Shown: one piece after another, positions 46,387 through 56,516 of the stretch
Numbering within the stretch: the first letter of the stretch is position 1
Layout of the letters: the number at the start of each line of letters is the position of its first letter
Source: Lactuca virosa
Lineage: Eukaryota > Streptophyta > Magnoliopsida > Asterales > Asteraceae
Length of the DNA: 64,000 nucleotides
NCBI GenBank assembly: GCA_928212115.1
Contig: CAKMRJ010005745.1
Location: forward strand, 72,779,772 to 72,843,771
Direction of reading: 5' to 3'
The notes under the pieces: model-generated
The model's input: the letters and a program-made list of their open reading frames with translations, nothing else
Databases searched by the model: none
Told to the model about the DNA's origin: nothing
Program-made: the position numbers and the translations under genes

Positions 46387-47016
46387 ATGGCTGGATTCCA
46401 TCTTCCTGGTGACTCGTACTTTCCCAACCAAGGATATGATGGATGGATCGAGCCAGAGCCAGAAGGAAACCATGAAATCCCTTTGGACGATGGCTTCGTC
46501 GAACCATTTCCCGAAGAGACTGACTCGGAACCCGAAGTCGAGAACTTACCCCCAGTGGCCCCAATATCAAATCCTAACCCTCGAGTTGGATTCCAAGGTC
46601 CAACGCCTATGTGGGTTGGGAGTTTGAATAGGTGGAGCCACGAGCAAGACCAACCCCTCCCATACGATGGAAACCGCAACTTCTACAATCTGAACGAAGG
46701 AGGACCCGCGGACAGGGCTCTTCCAATCTTGATACGCCGTGTGGCTCGCAATGTGGAGCTAGGTATGGCAACCCTTCAGCGAAATGTGGAGCTCGAAGCG
46801 AATTCGAACACCAGCACGGATCGCATTCGTCGCCTAGATATTTCTCATACGAGAGCTGCAAGGCACAATGCAGCTCTGCAACGAGAGCTAGCTACGACCC
46901 GAGCCGAAGTCTCAGAGCTCCGGGCATACCAGTCGGGGTACGAGAGACACCTGCTTGGTGTGGAACGCCAGCTGGCCGGATTAAGGTTTCACTTGAGGAG
47001 TACCCATCGCCGATAG
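46387..47016 (+). CDS. X 209-aa coiled-coil protein, function unknown
   Basis: Intact ORF from ATG (MAGFHLPGDSYFPNQGYDGW) to TAG. Residues 20-65 are acidic and proline-rich (EPEPEGNHEIPLDDGFVEPF), residues 66-110 aromatic (GPTPMWVGSLNRWSHEQDQP). Residues 115-205 are Arg/Glu/Leu-rich with heptad-like spacing (NVELGMATLQRNVELEAN, LQRELATTRAEVSELRAY), consistent with a coiled coil. No zinc knuckle, protease or RT motif is present. It lies between primer site and pol remnants, where gag normally starts, and is the only long frame besides the nucleocapsid ORF left open in X. It could be an accessory structural protein or a highly diverged Gag N-terminus. I do not recognise a named family. Confidence 0.65.
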   Translation: MAGFHLPGDSYFPNQGYDGWIEPEPEGNHEIPLDDGFVEPFPEETDSEPEVENLPPVAPISNPNPRVGFQGPTPMWVGSLNRWSHEQDQPLPYDGNRNFYNLNEGGPADRALPILIRRVARNVELGMATLQRNVELEANSNTSTDRIRRLDISHTRAARHNAALQRELATTRAEVSELRAYQSGYERHLLGVERQLAGLRFHLRSTHRR

Positions 47017-47339
47017 GAGAAAACTTTACTCATCCTTTATTTTTAGTCTAAGGAATAACTTTCATGTTTATGTCCGGAGTAGCTTTTTCCGTAAACATCT
47101 CTTCTAGATTCTATTCTGTTAGAATGACTTAGACCTATTTCTAGGTCGAAAGTCCCGAAGTACGTAATCTCAGTTTCAACCACGATGGCAACAATCATAT
47201 TTCAGTTAAAGATTATCATTGTCAAAGTATATCTTAGATCGGTAACATGCAAATGGAGCAACCTTATCAAAGTTATATCATTTTTTTGTCTTTAAAACGT
47301 ATATCATGGGATGTATCCTCACCTTAGACGATCATTCAT

Positions 47340-47820
47340 TTTCCCCATTGACTTCATACCAGTCTCCATGAAAAGCTTGAATGCCCTAATCGGCATGAGA
47401 GGGTTGAGCCCCAAATCGTACTGATATCCTTTGCTTTGAGAAAGCGATCCGTCTCAACCTTCCCTCTGGCGAAACCCTCATGATTTACGGGGATAAGCCC
47501 AGTTCGAACCTTCGTATCATATCATGCATCTAAGCCCAGAAGTATCTGCGGAAGGCATGCCATGCATTCCTAGCTCACGTCGTTGATGAGACGCAAAAAG
47601 TTAAAGACCTCGAGAGTCTTCCCGAAGTCTGCAACTTTCCTGATGTCTTCCCCGAAGATCTCCCAGGAATTCCTCCCGAGCGTGAAGTCGAGTTTCGTAT
47701 CGACTTAATCCCCGGAGCTACTCTTATAGCTAACCCTCCATATCGTCTGGAGCCGAAGAAAATGGGAGAGTTACTCAGCCAGCCCAATGAGCTGAGCAAC
47801 CAGGAGTTCCTAAATTCATA
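47340..47820 (+). pseudogene. X protease end and PR-RT linker fragment
   Basis: Reads through several frames: the protease tail (FPIDFIPVSM, ALIGMRGLSP; usually IGMDWLSP), then KACHAFLAHVVDE, EVCNFPDVFPEDLPGIPPE, VEFRIDLIPGA and PPYRLEPKKMGEL. It breaks off where RT proper would begin (near 47820). Frameshifts and stops are present. It lies upstream of the gag-like ORF, the reverse of the normal order. Bases 47017-47339 and 47821-48005 hold nothing recognisable. Confidence 0.8.
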
Positions 47821-48005
47821 GAATGCGAACTTTTCCATGTTCAAATCTCTTCTATTTTGCTAGGATCACATCATGGGGATGTGAGTCGAATCAATGAGAG
47901 TCAGATAGCAAAACGGGAAATCTCAATGCATAGATAAACATTTAGGATACACCCAGAGGCAACCATTGTTGCTCACAAGCTTCTTTTCTTGACATGTAGC
48001 AGATC

Positions 48006-48710
48006 ATGCCTCTGAAGAAACAGAACCAATCCACCAGTAAGGCACCAATCCTCCAGATGGACTCAGCTACGTTCAAAGCTACTGTCACAGCAGCTGTAGC
48101 AGCCGCTCTAGTTGTTCTTAATGCTAACAACCCAAATGGGAATGGGAACAGTTTCCACACCTCGAATTGTAGCAGCACACCAGAAAACCAACAAGGACTT
48201 ATCCAGGAGGACAATCCAACTCCCAGACCCAAGAGCGCCAAACGAAAATTCTGGATAGGGGTGAAGCGCAAGTCGTCTCAGAAACTAGCTAAGAGGCGAC
48301 AACCCATGATAACTCCTACAGCCACCACATCCGCCAAACCAGTGCCAACGCCAGTGCGACAATATGCTGGAAAACTTCCAAGCTGCGAGAAATGCAACTT
48401 CCACCACGTAGGAAAGTGCCGAACACTTCAATGTAAGAACTGCAACAGACAAGGACACACCACCCGTTACTGCAGGGCACCTGCACAGCCAAACACCTCG
48501 ATTTCCGTTATGAAGATGGGTCAGGTTTGCTACAATTCTGGCGAACCCGGACATTTCGAAAGAAATTGTCCAAGGGCTAAGGATGGCAAGGAAGCCCGCT
48601 TCGCAAAGACCCCGACCCAACACATCACTTCCACTACTGATGCTAGCATAGTCCAAGTGTGCTGCGTATGTGGCAAAATGGGACATCTCAAAAGAGACTG
48701 CCCAACATAG
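48006..48710 (+). CDS. X 234-aa Gag-derived nucleocapsid protein without capsid domain
   Basis: Intact ORF. The N-terminus (MPLKKQNQSTSKAPILQMDS, then ATFKATVTAAVAAALVVLNA) resembles the start of gypsy Gag, but the capsid region of some 250 residues is absent and a basic part follows directly. The C-terminal half is Cys-rich: CEKCNFHHVGKC near residue 125, a full knuckle CKNCNRQGHTTRYC near 140, CYNSGEPGHFERNC near 178 (second Cys replaced by Ser) and a full CCVCGKMGHLKRDC near 220. It probably binds nucleic acid. Being open in a decayed element is notable, though chance cannot be excluded. Confidence 0.75.
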   Translation: MPLKKQNQSTSKAPILQMDSATFKATVTAAVAAALVVLNANNPNGNGNSFHTSNCSSTPENQQGLIQEDNPTPRPKSAKRKFWIGVKRKSSQKLAKRRQPMITPTATTSAKPVPTPVRQYAGKLPSCEKCNFHHVGKCRTLQCKNCNRQGHTTRYCRAPAQPNTSISVMKMGQVCYNSGEPGHFERNCPRAKDGKEARFAKTPTQHITSTTDASIVQVCCVCGKMGHLKRDCPT

Positions 48711-49239
48711 AAGAACAATGAGGAAACAGGAGGAGTCTAACCTCAGGGAATGAGGAAGCATCAAAGAAACCTGCTGTGTATTGATACGTTTCCGAAAACC
48801 TCAATAAATATTCATAATCATGATTTCTTACCCGTCCAAATTTAATCACGACGTACTTTTAAAAGTTGATGCCCTAATGGGTAAATTATGGTAGCCTAGT
48901 GTATACATTAGAGTCAGTTTGTCTTTATACATGACTTGTATACGCCAAGCAATCATAGGAAAAATCTAGTGAGAACCATTCTATCGAGAGTTCATAGTTT
49001 CAAAAGATCAGGACCCTCGCATTAGTAGTACCCACCAAGCTCAAATGAAACACAGAAAACACCAGAGACGTTCATCTAGGGACATTAATGTTCTAATAAA
49101 AACGATCCTCCCGGACTAACTTAACGTGCGATTCTACGACATCATCCTGTCTAGTTCGACTGAGTCTACGTTATACCAAACCCTTTTTGTCTTAAATCGT
49201 TCGATCGCGAAACTCTCGTCACTCGTGACGAAAAACTAG
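48711..49239 (+). other. X region without recognised gene
   Basis: About 530 bases between the nucleocapsid ORF and the integrase remnant. I see no conserved domain; it probably replaces the missing RT-RNase H part. Confidence 0.5.
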
Positions 49240-49980
49240 ATGCGAACTTCGAAAAATTCATCTCTCTTCGAAACCCGAAAGTATTCATACGAAGAGTATC
49301 ATCCACAAAGAGAAGGACAAAGTAAGGGAACCATCCGGACAATTGAAGATGCGTCGTGGGACACACATCTACCCTTAATTGAACTTTCTTGCAACAACGG
49401 CGACCTTTCCAACAGCAAGGATGCGCCGTTCGTAGCCCTCTACAGCCATAAGTACAGAACCCCTCTGTGCTGGGCTGAGGTGGGCGACACGTAACTAGAC
49501 AAGAGTCAAGTCCCCGACAGCACTCTCACGAGTCCTGAAATCATCCGAGAGACGGCAGAAAAGATCGTACGAAATGGCTACGCCGATGAGAGACAAAAAC
49601 CCTTGAAGTTCCAGATTGGTGGACGTGTGCTTTTGCAGGTCACACCCTGGAAAGGCTTGATACGCTTCGGAAGGCGTTGAAAGCTAAAATCAAGATACAT
49701 GGGACTGTCCAAGATCGTTGCTAGGATCGGTCCCATAAGCATACAAACTCAAGTTACCCTGATAACTCAACAAAGTCCATCCCGCCTTCCTCGTGTCGAA
49801 CCAAAATGAGTGTCCGTCCGATGAGACACCTACGATTTCCCCTCGACAACCTCGAGTTAGACGAGAGTCTACACTTTGAGAGAGAATCATCCGAGCTTAC
49901 GGATCAAGAAGTCAAGCGAACGAAATAACGTCACATCCCAATAGTGAAGGTCCGCTGAAATGTCAAACAGGAACTTGGAT
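49240..49980 (+). pseudogene. X integrase C-terminal remnant
   Basis: Starts in the integrase core (EYHPQREGQSKGTIRTIED; the catalytic Glu is changed to Lys, as in QSKG for QSER). It continues through THLPLIELSCNN, KYRTPLCWAEVGD, RVLLQVTPWKGLIRFGRR and a tail with REVKRTK-like and TWERES-like text near 49900-49990. Stops and frame changes occur throughout. The zinc-binding part and first two catalytic Asp are missing. Confidence 0.8.
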
Positions 49981-50080
49981 TCACTTGGGAGCACGAGAGT
50001 CCCATGAACCTTAAGTACCTCCATCTTTTCCAAGACCATGATTTATATTCTTATTCTTGAACTTCGGGACAAATTTCCCT

Positions 50081-50095
50081 CTAACGGGGGGATGA
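50081..50095 (+). other. X polypurine tract
   Basis: CTAACGGGGGGATGA immediately before the 3' LTR. Confidence 0.85.
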
Positions 50096-52573
50096 TGTGA
50101 CAACCCAAAACTTTTACCTGGTTCATCTAGTCAGTTAATTTATGTTAAACTCATTTCTGATAACTTCTAGCACTGATTAAGGGTTCATTTAAACGTTCTA
50201 AGCTTGAGTACAACCAAGGTCGAGATTAGGAATAAGTCAGTAAGTCGTATAGTAGCGAAATCAGGCCATACACCCCTTTTAGAGGAGTCTGCGGCGGCCG
50301 TACACACCCCTCATGGCCACACACCCATCCCTATATAAAGGGTAGACCCCTTTCCTTTCATTCCTTTAACACCTTGGCAGCACACAACACCATTTCTGTC
50401 AAGCTTCTTCAACCACAAACCCTCCCAAGGCTTCAAAAACGTGAGTAATCCATCCCTTAGCTTGTTGTGCTTGAAGAAGCACTTGATCTAGGCCTTGAAT
50501 CATCAAATTCCTGTCATGTTCTTCATCTCTTTGAAGGAGTGCGGCCACACACCCACATATGGTGGCCACACACTCCTAAAAGATCCTCCAAAGTGAGAGT
50601 TTGGCTTCCATCTTCGAGTTAGACATGACCATAGCCCTGCTACACCTTGGAAATGGCATTTTTGGACACAAAACTTGATGGGTGTACGACCACACACTCA
50701 TGTGTGCGGCAGCACACTCATGTGTGTGACAGCACACTCCTGTGTGTGGCAGCACACTCCTGTGTGTGGCAGCACACTCTAGTGTATGGTAGCACACTCC
50801 CTTCGGCAGCAGCACATACATTTGTACGACCACACACACAAACCATAGGACCACAAACCCATTTCTAAGAACCTTAACTTGTGCTACAACTAATTATGGA
50901 CCTAGAACACTTCATGGATGTAAGTATGGACCTTGAAAACACCTCAAAGGCACCTTCCATCATGAGTGTACGGCCGCACACCCATTGGGTTGCACATCCA
51001 TGGCCGTACACACCTTTAAGGTGGCCATACACTCCCCTCATGCAATCCTTTAAGGTCCTAACACTTAGTGCGAGTAGTTTCAAGTTCTTAGAGTGGTTCT
51101 CCATCACATCTAGTGGTGAAATACCATCATTTGACTCCTTTATGTGTCATTACTTGTTAATTAGGATCAAATCGTGTTCAAGGCTGCACTTGAACATCCT
51201 GCATTTCGTATCGATCCTTCATTCAAATCGCCCGAGGTGAGTTCATACCCCTACGTTTTTCCAAGTTTTTCATATTTTCAGGGGGGGAATACAAGCAAAA
51301 GTACAAGGAAACTTGTGCTCAAAATATATTATTTTGTTTAAGATAATTATATTTTAAGTATGCTTTTAACACGGAAAACAGTTTTACCAAACGATTAAGA
51401 AATCAACTCGTAGAAACAGTTTCAAAACTATAGCAATGAACTTATGAATCATGTAGTAAAATGTTTCATCTTATAAAGGATTCATGCAAACCATAAAAAG
51501 GATTTTCTATATTATTACTTGTAAATTTTTTAGTCTAAGTTGGAGACACGTCCTTGGTAACACTCCTACAGAATCAGAGTGTAGGAATAGCACTTGTGAC
51601 CAGAATCTCTTGTAGGGAGAGCATGACTGTTGTGTATAGATCTATATGGGACTGACAATCCTGCACCCCGCTGTTAGCTACAGCCAGACCGGCAGGTCTA
51701 CGGGTGACAAAGTCATAAAGGATATCGGCTCCAGTACTTGCCTTATCCAGTCAGTTATGGTCATGAAACTCAAAACCTAGATAACAGGAGTTTACTTTTG
51801 TATTAATGAATCAAATGAACTAACCGCAAAGTAATAACCGATAGATTACTGGAGGGTATTAATAATACCTTCAGGACTTAGTTCATCACAGTTTTCTTTT
51901 ATTTAATTTTATTTATGTAATAAGGCTAATATACCTCTCTGGGTGTAACCAGGGTTTTTAAAATAAAACTGCTTTCATCAATACGAGTATGGTAGATACT
52001 TGCACACCTCAGTTTAGAACGGATAATCAATGATCAACCTTTAGGGAAAATATAGGATTTTCCCGGGATAACCCAGGTATTCAAAAACAGATTGTTTAAC
52101 ATGTAATCAATGGATATTCATATTCCTTCCACGACACCTTGGATTTTACATATGTTGTACGAATCTGGAAGTCATGGAAGGAATGGGTTTTTCAAACACG
52201 CTTTTCATAAGAAAATATAGGATTTTCTTGAGGAACACTTTTCAAAAGGATTCAAAGAACACTTTTCCACCAAAACTAAATTCTTATGAACTCACCAGCT
52301 TTATGATGATATTCTTTCAAAACTGCTTGTATTCTCAGGGAATTAGTAGATAGGTACTTCCAGGAGTTCGAGAAGTCGAAGCGTTAGAGTCGCGTCTTTC
52401 CATTTTACTTTTGATATGAACAAACTATGTATTAAACAATGTAAACCTTTTCCACATATGTATTCAATGTCTGGTTGTGTTTACTATACTTGCTATTATA
52501 CAATTGTTGTGATACTACGCATGACGTCCTCCGCCCCAGAACGTTTCCGCCATTCTGGTTTTGGGGTGTGACA
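50096..52573 (+). repeat. X 3' LTR
   Basis: 2,478-bp partner of 43375-45849, similar throughout apart from a lost palindrome near 50290, the altered 20-bp array (about 50693-50832) and scattered substitutions. Confidence 0.95.
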
Positions 52574-53470
52574 CATAATAATCGTCAAATGTGAGATTGA
52601 ATGTTTCTTCAAATTTTCGTGTTCTCTTGTTCAATACCCTATATACGACAGACTTATGTGAATATCCCAAGAAAGTTCCTTCATCAGCCTTTGTCAGAAA
52701 TTTGGAAAGATTATCTTTGAGATTCATTCTGAAACATCTGCAACCAAAAACATGGAAAAATTTCACATTAGGTTTCCTTTTTTTAATGATTTCATAAGGT
52801 GTGATATTAAAACAATGATGAATAAATGAACGGCTTTGCGTAAAATAAGTTGTTGAAACTACTTCTGCCCAAAAGTATTGCATCAAATTTGCGTATGCGA
52901 GCATCGTCCTAGCTGCTTCGTATAGTGAACGATTCGTCCTTTTGACATCACCATTTTGTTATGGTGTGTAAAAAAATAAAAAGTTATGAGAAATTCACAA
53001 ATTTGTTAAAAACGAATCAATAATTTGATTCTTCAACTCAGTTCCATTGTCGTTCTTAATCTTGCGAACACTCTTCTTTAAACTTAAGTCGATGTTTTTG
53101 ATAAAAATCCATAATCACTTGACTTGTTTTCGATTTCTTTTGTACAAAGAAAACCCAAGTAAATCGTGAAAAATCATCAACAATAACAAGTACGTACTTA
53201 TTCTTATTTAGAGACTCAACAGTCGAAGGACCAAACACGTCAATGTGTAGAAGTTCCAACGGTTCGACGATCTTTGAATCAATTGTGATTGGATGACCTT
53301 GACGATGTTGTTTACCCTGTTCACACACTGCACATAATGAATCACTGTCAAATTTCGAAACAGGTAAACCATGAAAAATATCATTTTAAAAAAAGTTTAT
53401 TTAAATTCTTGAAGTTGAGACGTGAAAGTCTTTGATGCCAAAGCCAGCTAAGGTCAGATGAAGCTTTCGA
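52574..53470 (-). pseudogene. S integrase
   Basis: From 53470 downward: LWHQRLSRLNFKNL (zinc ligands), CAVCEQGKQHRQGH near 53335, and the core with LLHIDVFGPS and VIVDDFSRFTWVFF, then RNDNGTE near 53045. The third catalytic motif near 52945 reads NGDVKRTNRS, with Lys where copia integrases have Glu, and a Gln just before it is a stop. The C-terminal part continues (FIHHCFNITPYEII, VFGCRCFRMN) to 52579, where X interrupts it. Frame changes occur near 53060 and 52910. Confidence 0.85.
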
Positions 53471-54031
53471 TCGTAGGCAAACAGAAGGAAAGCCCACTAT
53501 AGGTTTTATGTCCATAATGAACATATCATCCTTCCTCTTCAACTTCAACAATACTTCCTTTGTTTCTTTGTTCGAAATTATGCTCCCTTCCTCATCGAAA
53601 AGTACTTAGTTCCCAGTTCCAACAACAAGTTGAGATACACTTATTAGGTTGTGCTTTAACCCTTCGACATAAGCGACTATTTTTTTCATAGTGAGCATTC
53701 CATTTGTCACCTTCCCATATACCTTGACTTTACACTTCTAGTTATTCCTAAAATTCACTACTCCAACATTTTCCAGCTTACGAAAATCTCTCAAATTCTC
53801 CTTTCTTCTCGTCATGTGAAGCGAGCACCCACTATCGATATACTAGTTTTCATCATACTGCTCGTCACATAGTACCTGCAATCAATTAGAGAGATTTAGG
53901 TCCCCAAGACCTTTTGGGTCCTTGGACATTAGCATGGAAAGTGGTATGCAACGAAGAACTAAAGATCCAACTAAGAACTTTTTTGTCAATTAAATCAACT
54001 TCGTCAGTTTTGGGCACAAAAATGTAATCAT
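53471..54031 (-). pseudogene. S protease and linker
   Basis: The aspartic protease active site DSGCSLHMTRRKENL is near 53830-53850, preceded by a stop at the residue before YIDSG. Downstream text (VVNFRNN, YGKVTNGMLTMKK, GLKHNLISVSQLVVG) is typical of the region between copia protease and integrase. At least two stops interrupt it. Confidence 0.8.
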
Positions 54032-54505
54032 TCAATGACTGAAATTCTCTTCCTTTCCCTCCAACCAGTGATTAACATCTTTCGTGTAATTTTTTCCTTC
54101 GACAAACGATACATTCGGCTTTTGCTTCAAATCGGGATTTGGAAAACGTTGACCTTTAGGTTTGAATGGTACGTTTTCCTTTGCAACATTTGTCATTTTC
54201 GTAAAATTCATTTGAGATGATGGCTTTTTTGGCCGTTGTTGAAAATGATTTTTGTATCTATATTGATAACCAAAATGAGAATGCTTTTGAAAAAATTTCT
54301 GATTTTGTGAGAAACTCCTTTGTCCATTGTTTTGAAAATGACTTTGTGAACTCATTTTATTATTTTGAAAGCCATTCGTCTTTGGAACATTTTTCTGAAC
54401 AAGATTTGAAACTTTAACATTCCCTTTCTCATTCGAATTTTGAACAACTTTCACTTTTTGTGAAAAACCAATTTTGTTGACAACATTCTCTTTGACGTCT
54501 TTCAA
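54032..54505 (-). pseudogene. S Asn/Gln/Phe-rich gag-pol linker
   Basis: 157 open codons of low complexity: runs such as FQNNGQRSFSQNQKFFQKHS and YQYRYKNHFQQRPKKP. It lies between the gag coiled-coil part and the protease. No domain is recognised; it looks like a disordered, RNA-binding-type spacer. It is part of a polyprotein, not a gene of its own. Bases 54506-55156 continue the same Lys/Phe-rich low-complexity coding in broken frames. Confidence 0.6.
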
Positions 54506-55156
54506 ATCAACTTTAGAAGACTCCTTTGAAGTTTGAGTGTTTGATGTTTGAGAAAATTTCTTTTCAAGCTTTTGTGAAAATTTTCACTTTAATATCTTTG
54601 CATTTTAAGAATATTTTTGTTTCTTTCAATAAGCCTTCTTTCGTGCTTTCATTTTGGAAATTTCATCTTTCAAATTAGATTTCTCAACTTCTTTGTCAAG
54701 ATTTTGACTATTTTCCTTTTGATTCTTGAAAATTACTTCTTGTGAAACTGATTTTTCCTTATTTTTGAATCAATGAGCCTTCTCCTTTTGATTACATGAA
54801 TCATTAGGTAAAGGCTTCTCACAATTTTATTTAGTTTTGCTTTCGAGATCTGGCTTATCTATTTTCAAAACCCAAACTTTATTTGTTTTCTTTTAATTTT
54901 TTAGGACAAAGATTTTTTGATTCTTTTTTACTTTGAAAAGTTGTTGATCTTTTATTCAATTTGTTTTCCTCCATATTCTGATTTTAGTAAAAACCTTCAT
55001 CAGTCACTTTTCCATTGTCTTCTTTTGACAATTCATTTATTTTTGGATCAACATTATCCCTATTCCCTTTTGTTATAAAAAAATGATTGGGAAGTCCTTT
55101 AATGAAAGTAGGATAAAGAACTAGATTTGTTTCCAAATAATGTTTTCCTTTTCCTA

Positions 55157-56332
55157 TTAAATTTTTGTGAATTCCTCAGAATCCCCATACACTTGAGCTT
55201 CAACAATTCGTTGAATTTCCTTTTCACAAGAATCATCGTCACTATCACTTCCATTATTTTTTATGGCCTCGACAATAACTGACTCCTTTTTAGAATCACA
55301 AGGTTTTGTTGTCGAAGAGAAATCATTGTTTAGCTTCGTTGTTGACTCAACATTATCTTTGCCTTTAGCTAATGAAGTCACATTAATGACAGACAATTTT
55401 GAGCAATAAATACATTTCTCTTCCTCAATTTCACTGATATTGTTAGAATTTTCATTGATATCAGCAAAACTTTGTTGAGTACTTTGTGTCGAATTCTCAG
55501 TATTTTTAGAAATTTTGATTTGTTCGTCTTTGGTCAAAGTCTTATTCATAATATCAAAAAGTTCATCAGCATTCACACATTCATTTATGTTAACAACATC
55601 ATATGTATATGAATCATTTGGAATGGTGTTATAGTCAACTACTTCACTTTCGCAGTCATAGGTCGTCTCATCAACTAATTCTCTTTTGAAAGTAATGAAG
55701 AGAAGTGACATCCTATGTTGTTCAACACATATATTAGACAAATGACAGAGATCTGTAAATTTTTCATATAAACATTGGGTTGTATTGCAATATATGTTTC
55801 TTTGTTTAACTAACATACAATTATCCATCCTAATTCCATCCCTATCACACATAACATTTATCAATTTTAGCTCTTGACCTTTTATCTTACTATTCTTCTC
55901 CTCCAGCTTATTTCGGGCTTCGTATAGTAAGGCCTTAGATTTTTCTACTTCACTACTCATGGAAATTAGCATACCATTAAGATAAGAACAAGGTTCATCA
56001 AATTCACATAAAATAGCATGATAAGAATTCAAATGAATATTAAGAGAGACAAGAAGATCACGCATATTTGCTGTCATTGGAGATTTTAGTACAGTCAAAA
56101 CAAAGCACTTCCCAGTTTTCTCCTCATCCTCTTTATCACTCCCCTCTCCATTCGCATACTCCATGAGTCCCCATCCTTCCATCATCAATATCTTCCTCAT
56201 CATCCTCGAGCTAGTTCTTTCCTCATGAACCACCTTCTTTGTGTTTAGCAAACAACACTCTATGTGTGGGATGACACATCTCCTTGTTATTTGATCATGA
56301 GGACCATATATGATATGTATCATCACTGTCAT
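55157..56332 (-). pseudogene. S gag C-terminal coiled-coil region
   Basis: 391 open codons. They include helical charged stretches (SSEVEKSKALLYEARNKLEE, KNSKIKGQELKLINVM) and a Ser/Asn/Glu-rich acidic part (TENSTQSTQQSFADINENSN, SDSDDDSCEKEIQRIVE). Long coiled-coil extensions of Gag are known in Sirevirus-type copia elements, which is why S is called Sirevirus-like. The apparent start Met is internal; the reading frame upstream continues from the zinc-knuckle segment through a frameshift. Confidence 0.65.
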
Positions 56333-56516
56333 CAGTTCCCTTCGCCATCAAAGAAAGATTCTTAGACTTAGTGAGAAGTTCTTCCAATACCATTGAGTAG
56401 TATTCTTTGTCTTTCACTTTCTCTTTCTTCTCCCCTTTCTTCCTCAACATACAATCTTTTTCTAGGTGATTGTGACCATTGCTATAATTGCAGTTGTACC
56501 CCGAATCACCCTTCAA
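56295..56516 (-). pseudogene. S gag zinc knuckle segment
   Basis: 73 open codons with a knuckle YNCNYSNGHNHLEKDC (first Cys-x2 pattern degraded; the Cys, His, Cys order C-x...-H-x4-C remains visible), then KVKDKEYYSMVLEELL and KNLSLMAKGTDDSDDTYHIW. This order of knuckle, charged helix and acidic end matches Sirevirus-like gag in outline. Confidence 0.7.

Larger units (their letters stand above)
43375..52573 (+). mobile_element. Gypsy element X, rearranged and non-autonomous
   Basis: LTR element of 9.2 kb inserted in S, with TSD CATAA (43370-43374 and 52574-52578). LTRs are 2,475 and 2,478 bp, starting TGTGACAACCC and ending GGGTGTGACA. It has a primer site and a polypurine tract. Internal order is unusual: a 209-codon ORF, a PR-RT fragment, a 234-codon nucleocapsid ORF, then integrase remnants. 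RT palm, RNase H and the capsid part of gag are missing. Confidence 0.95.
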
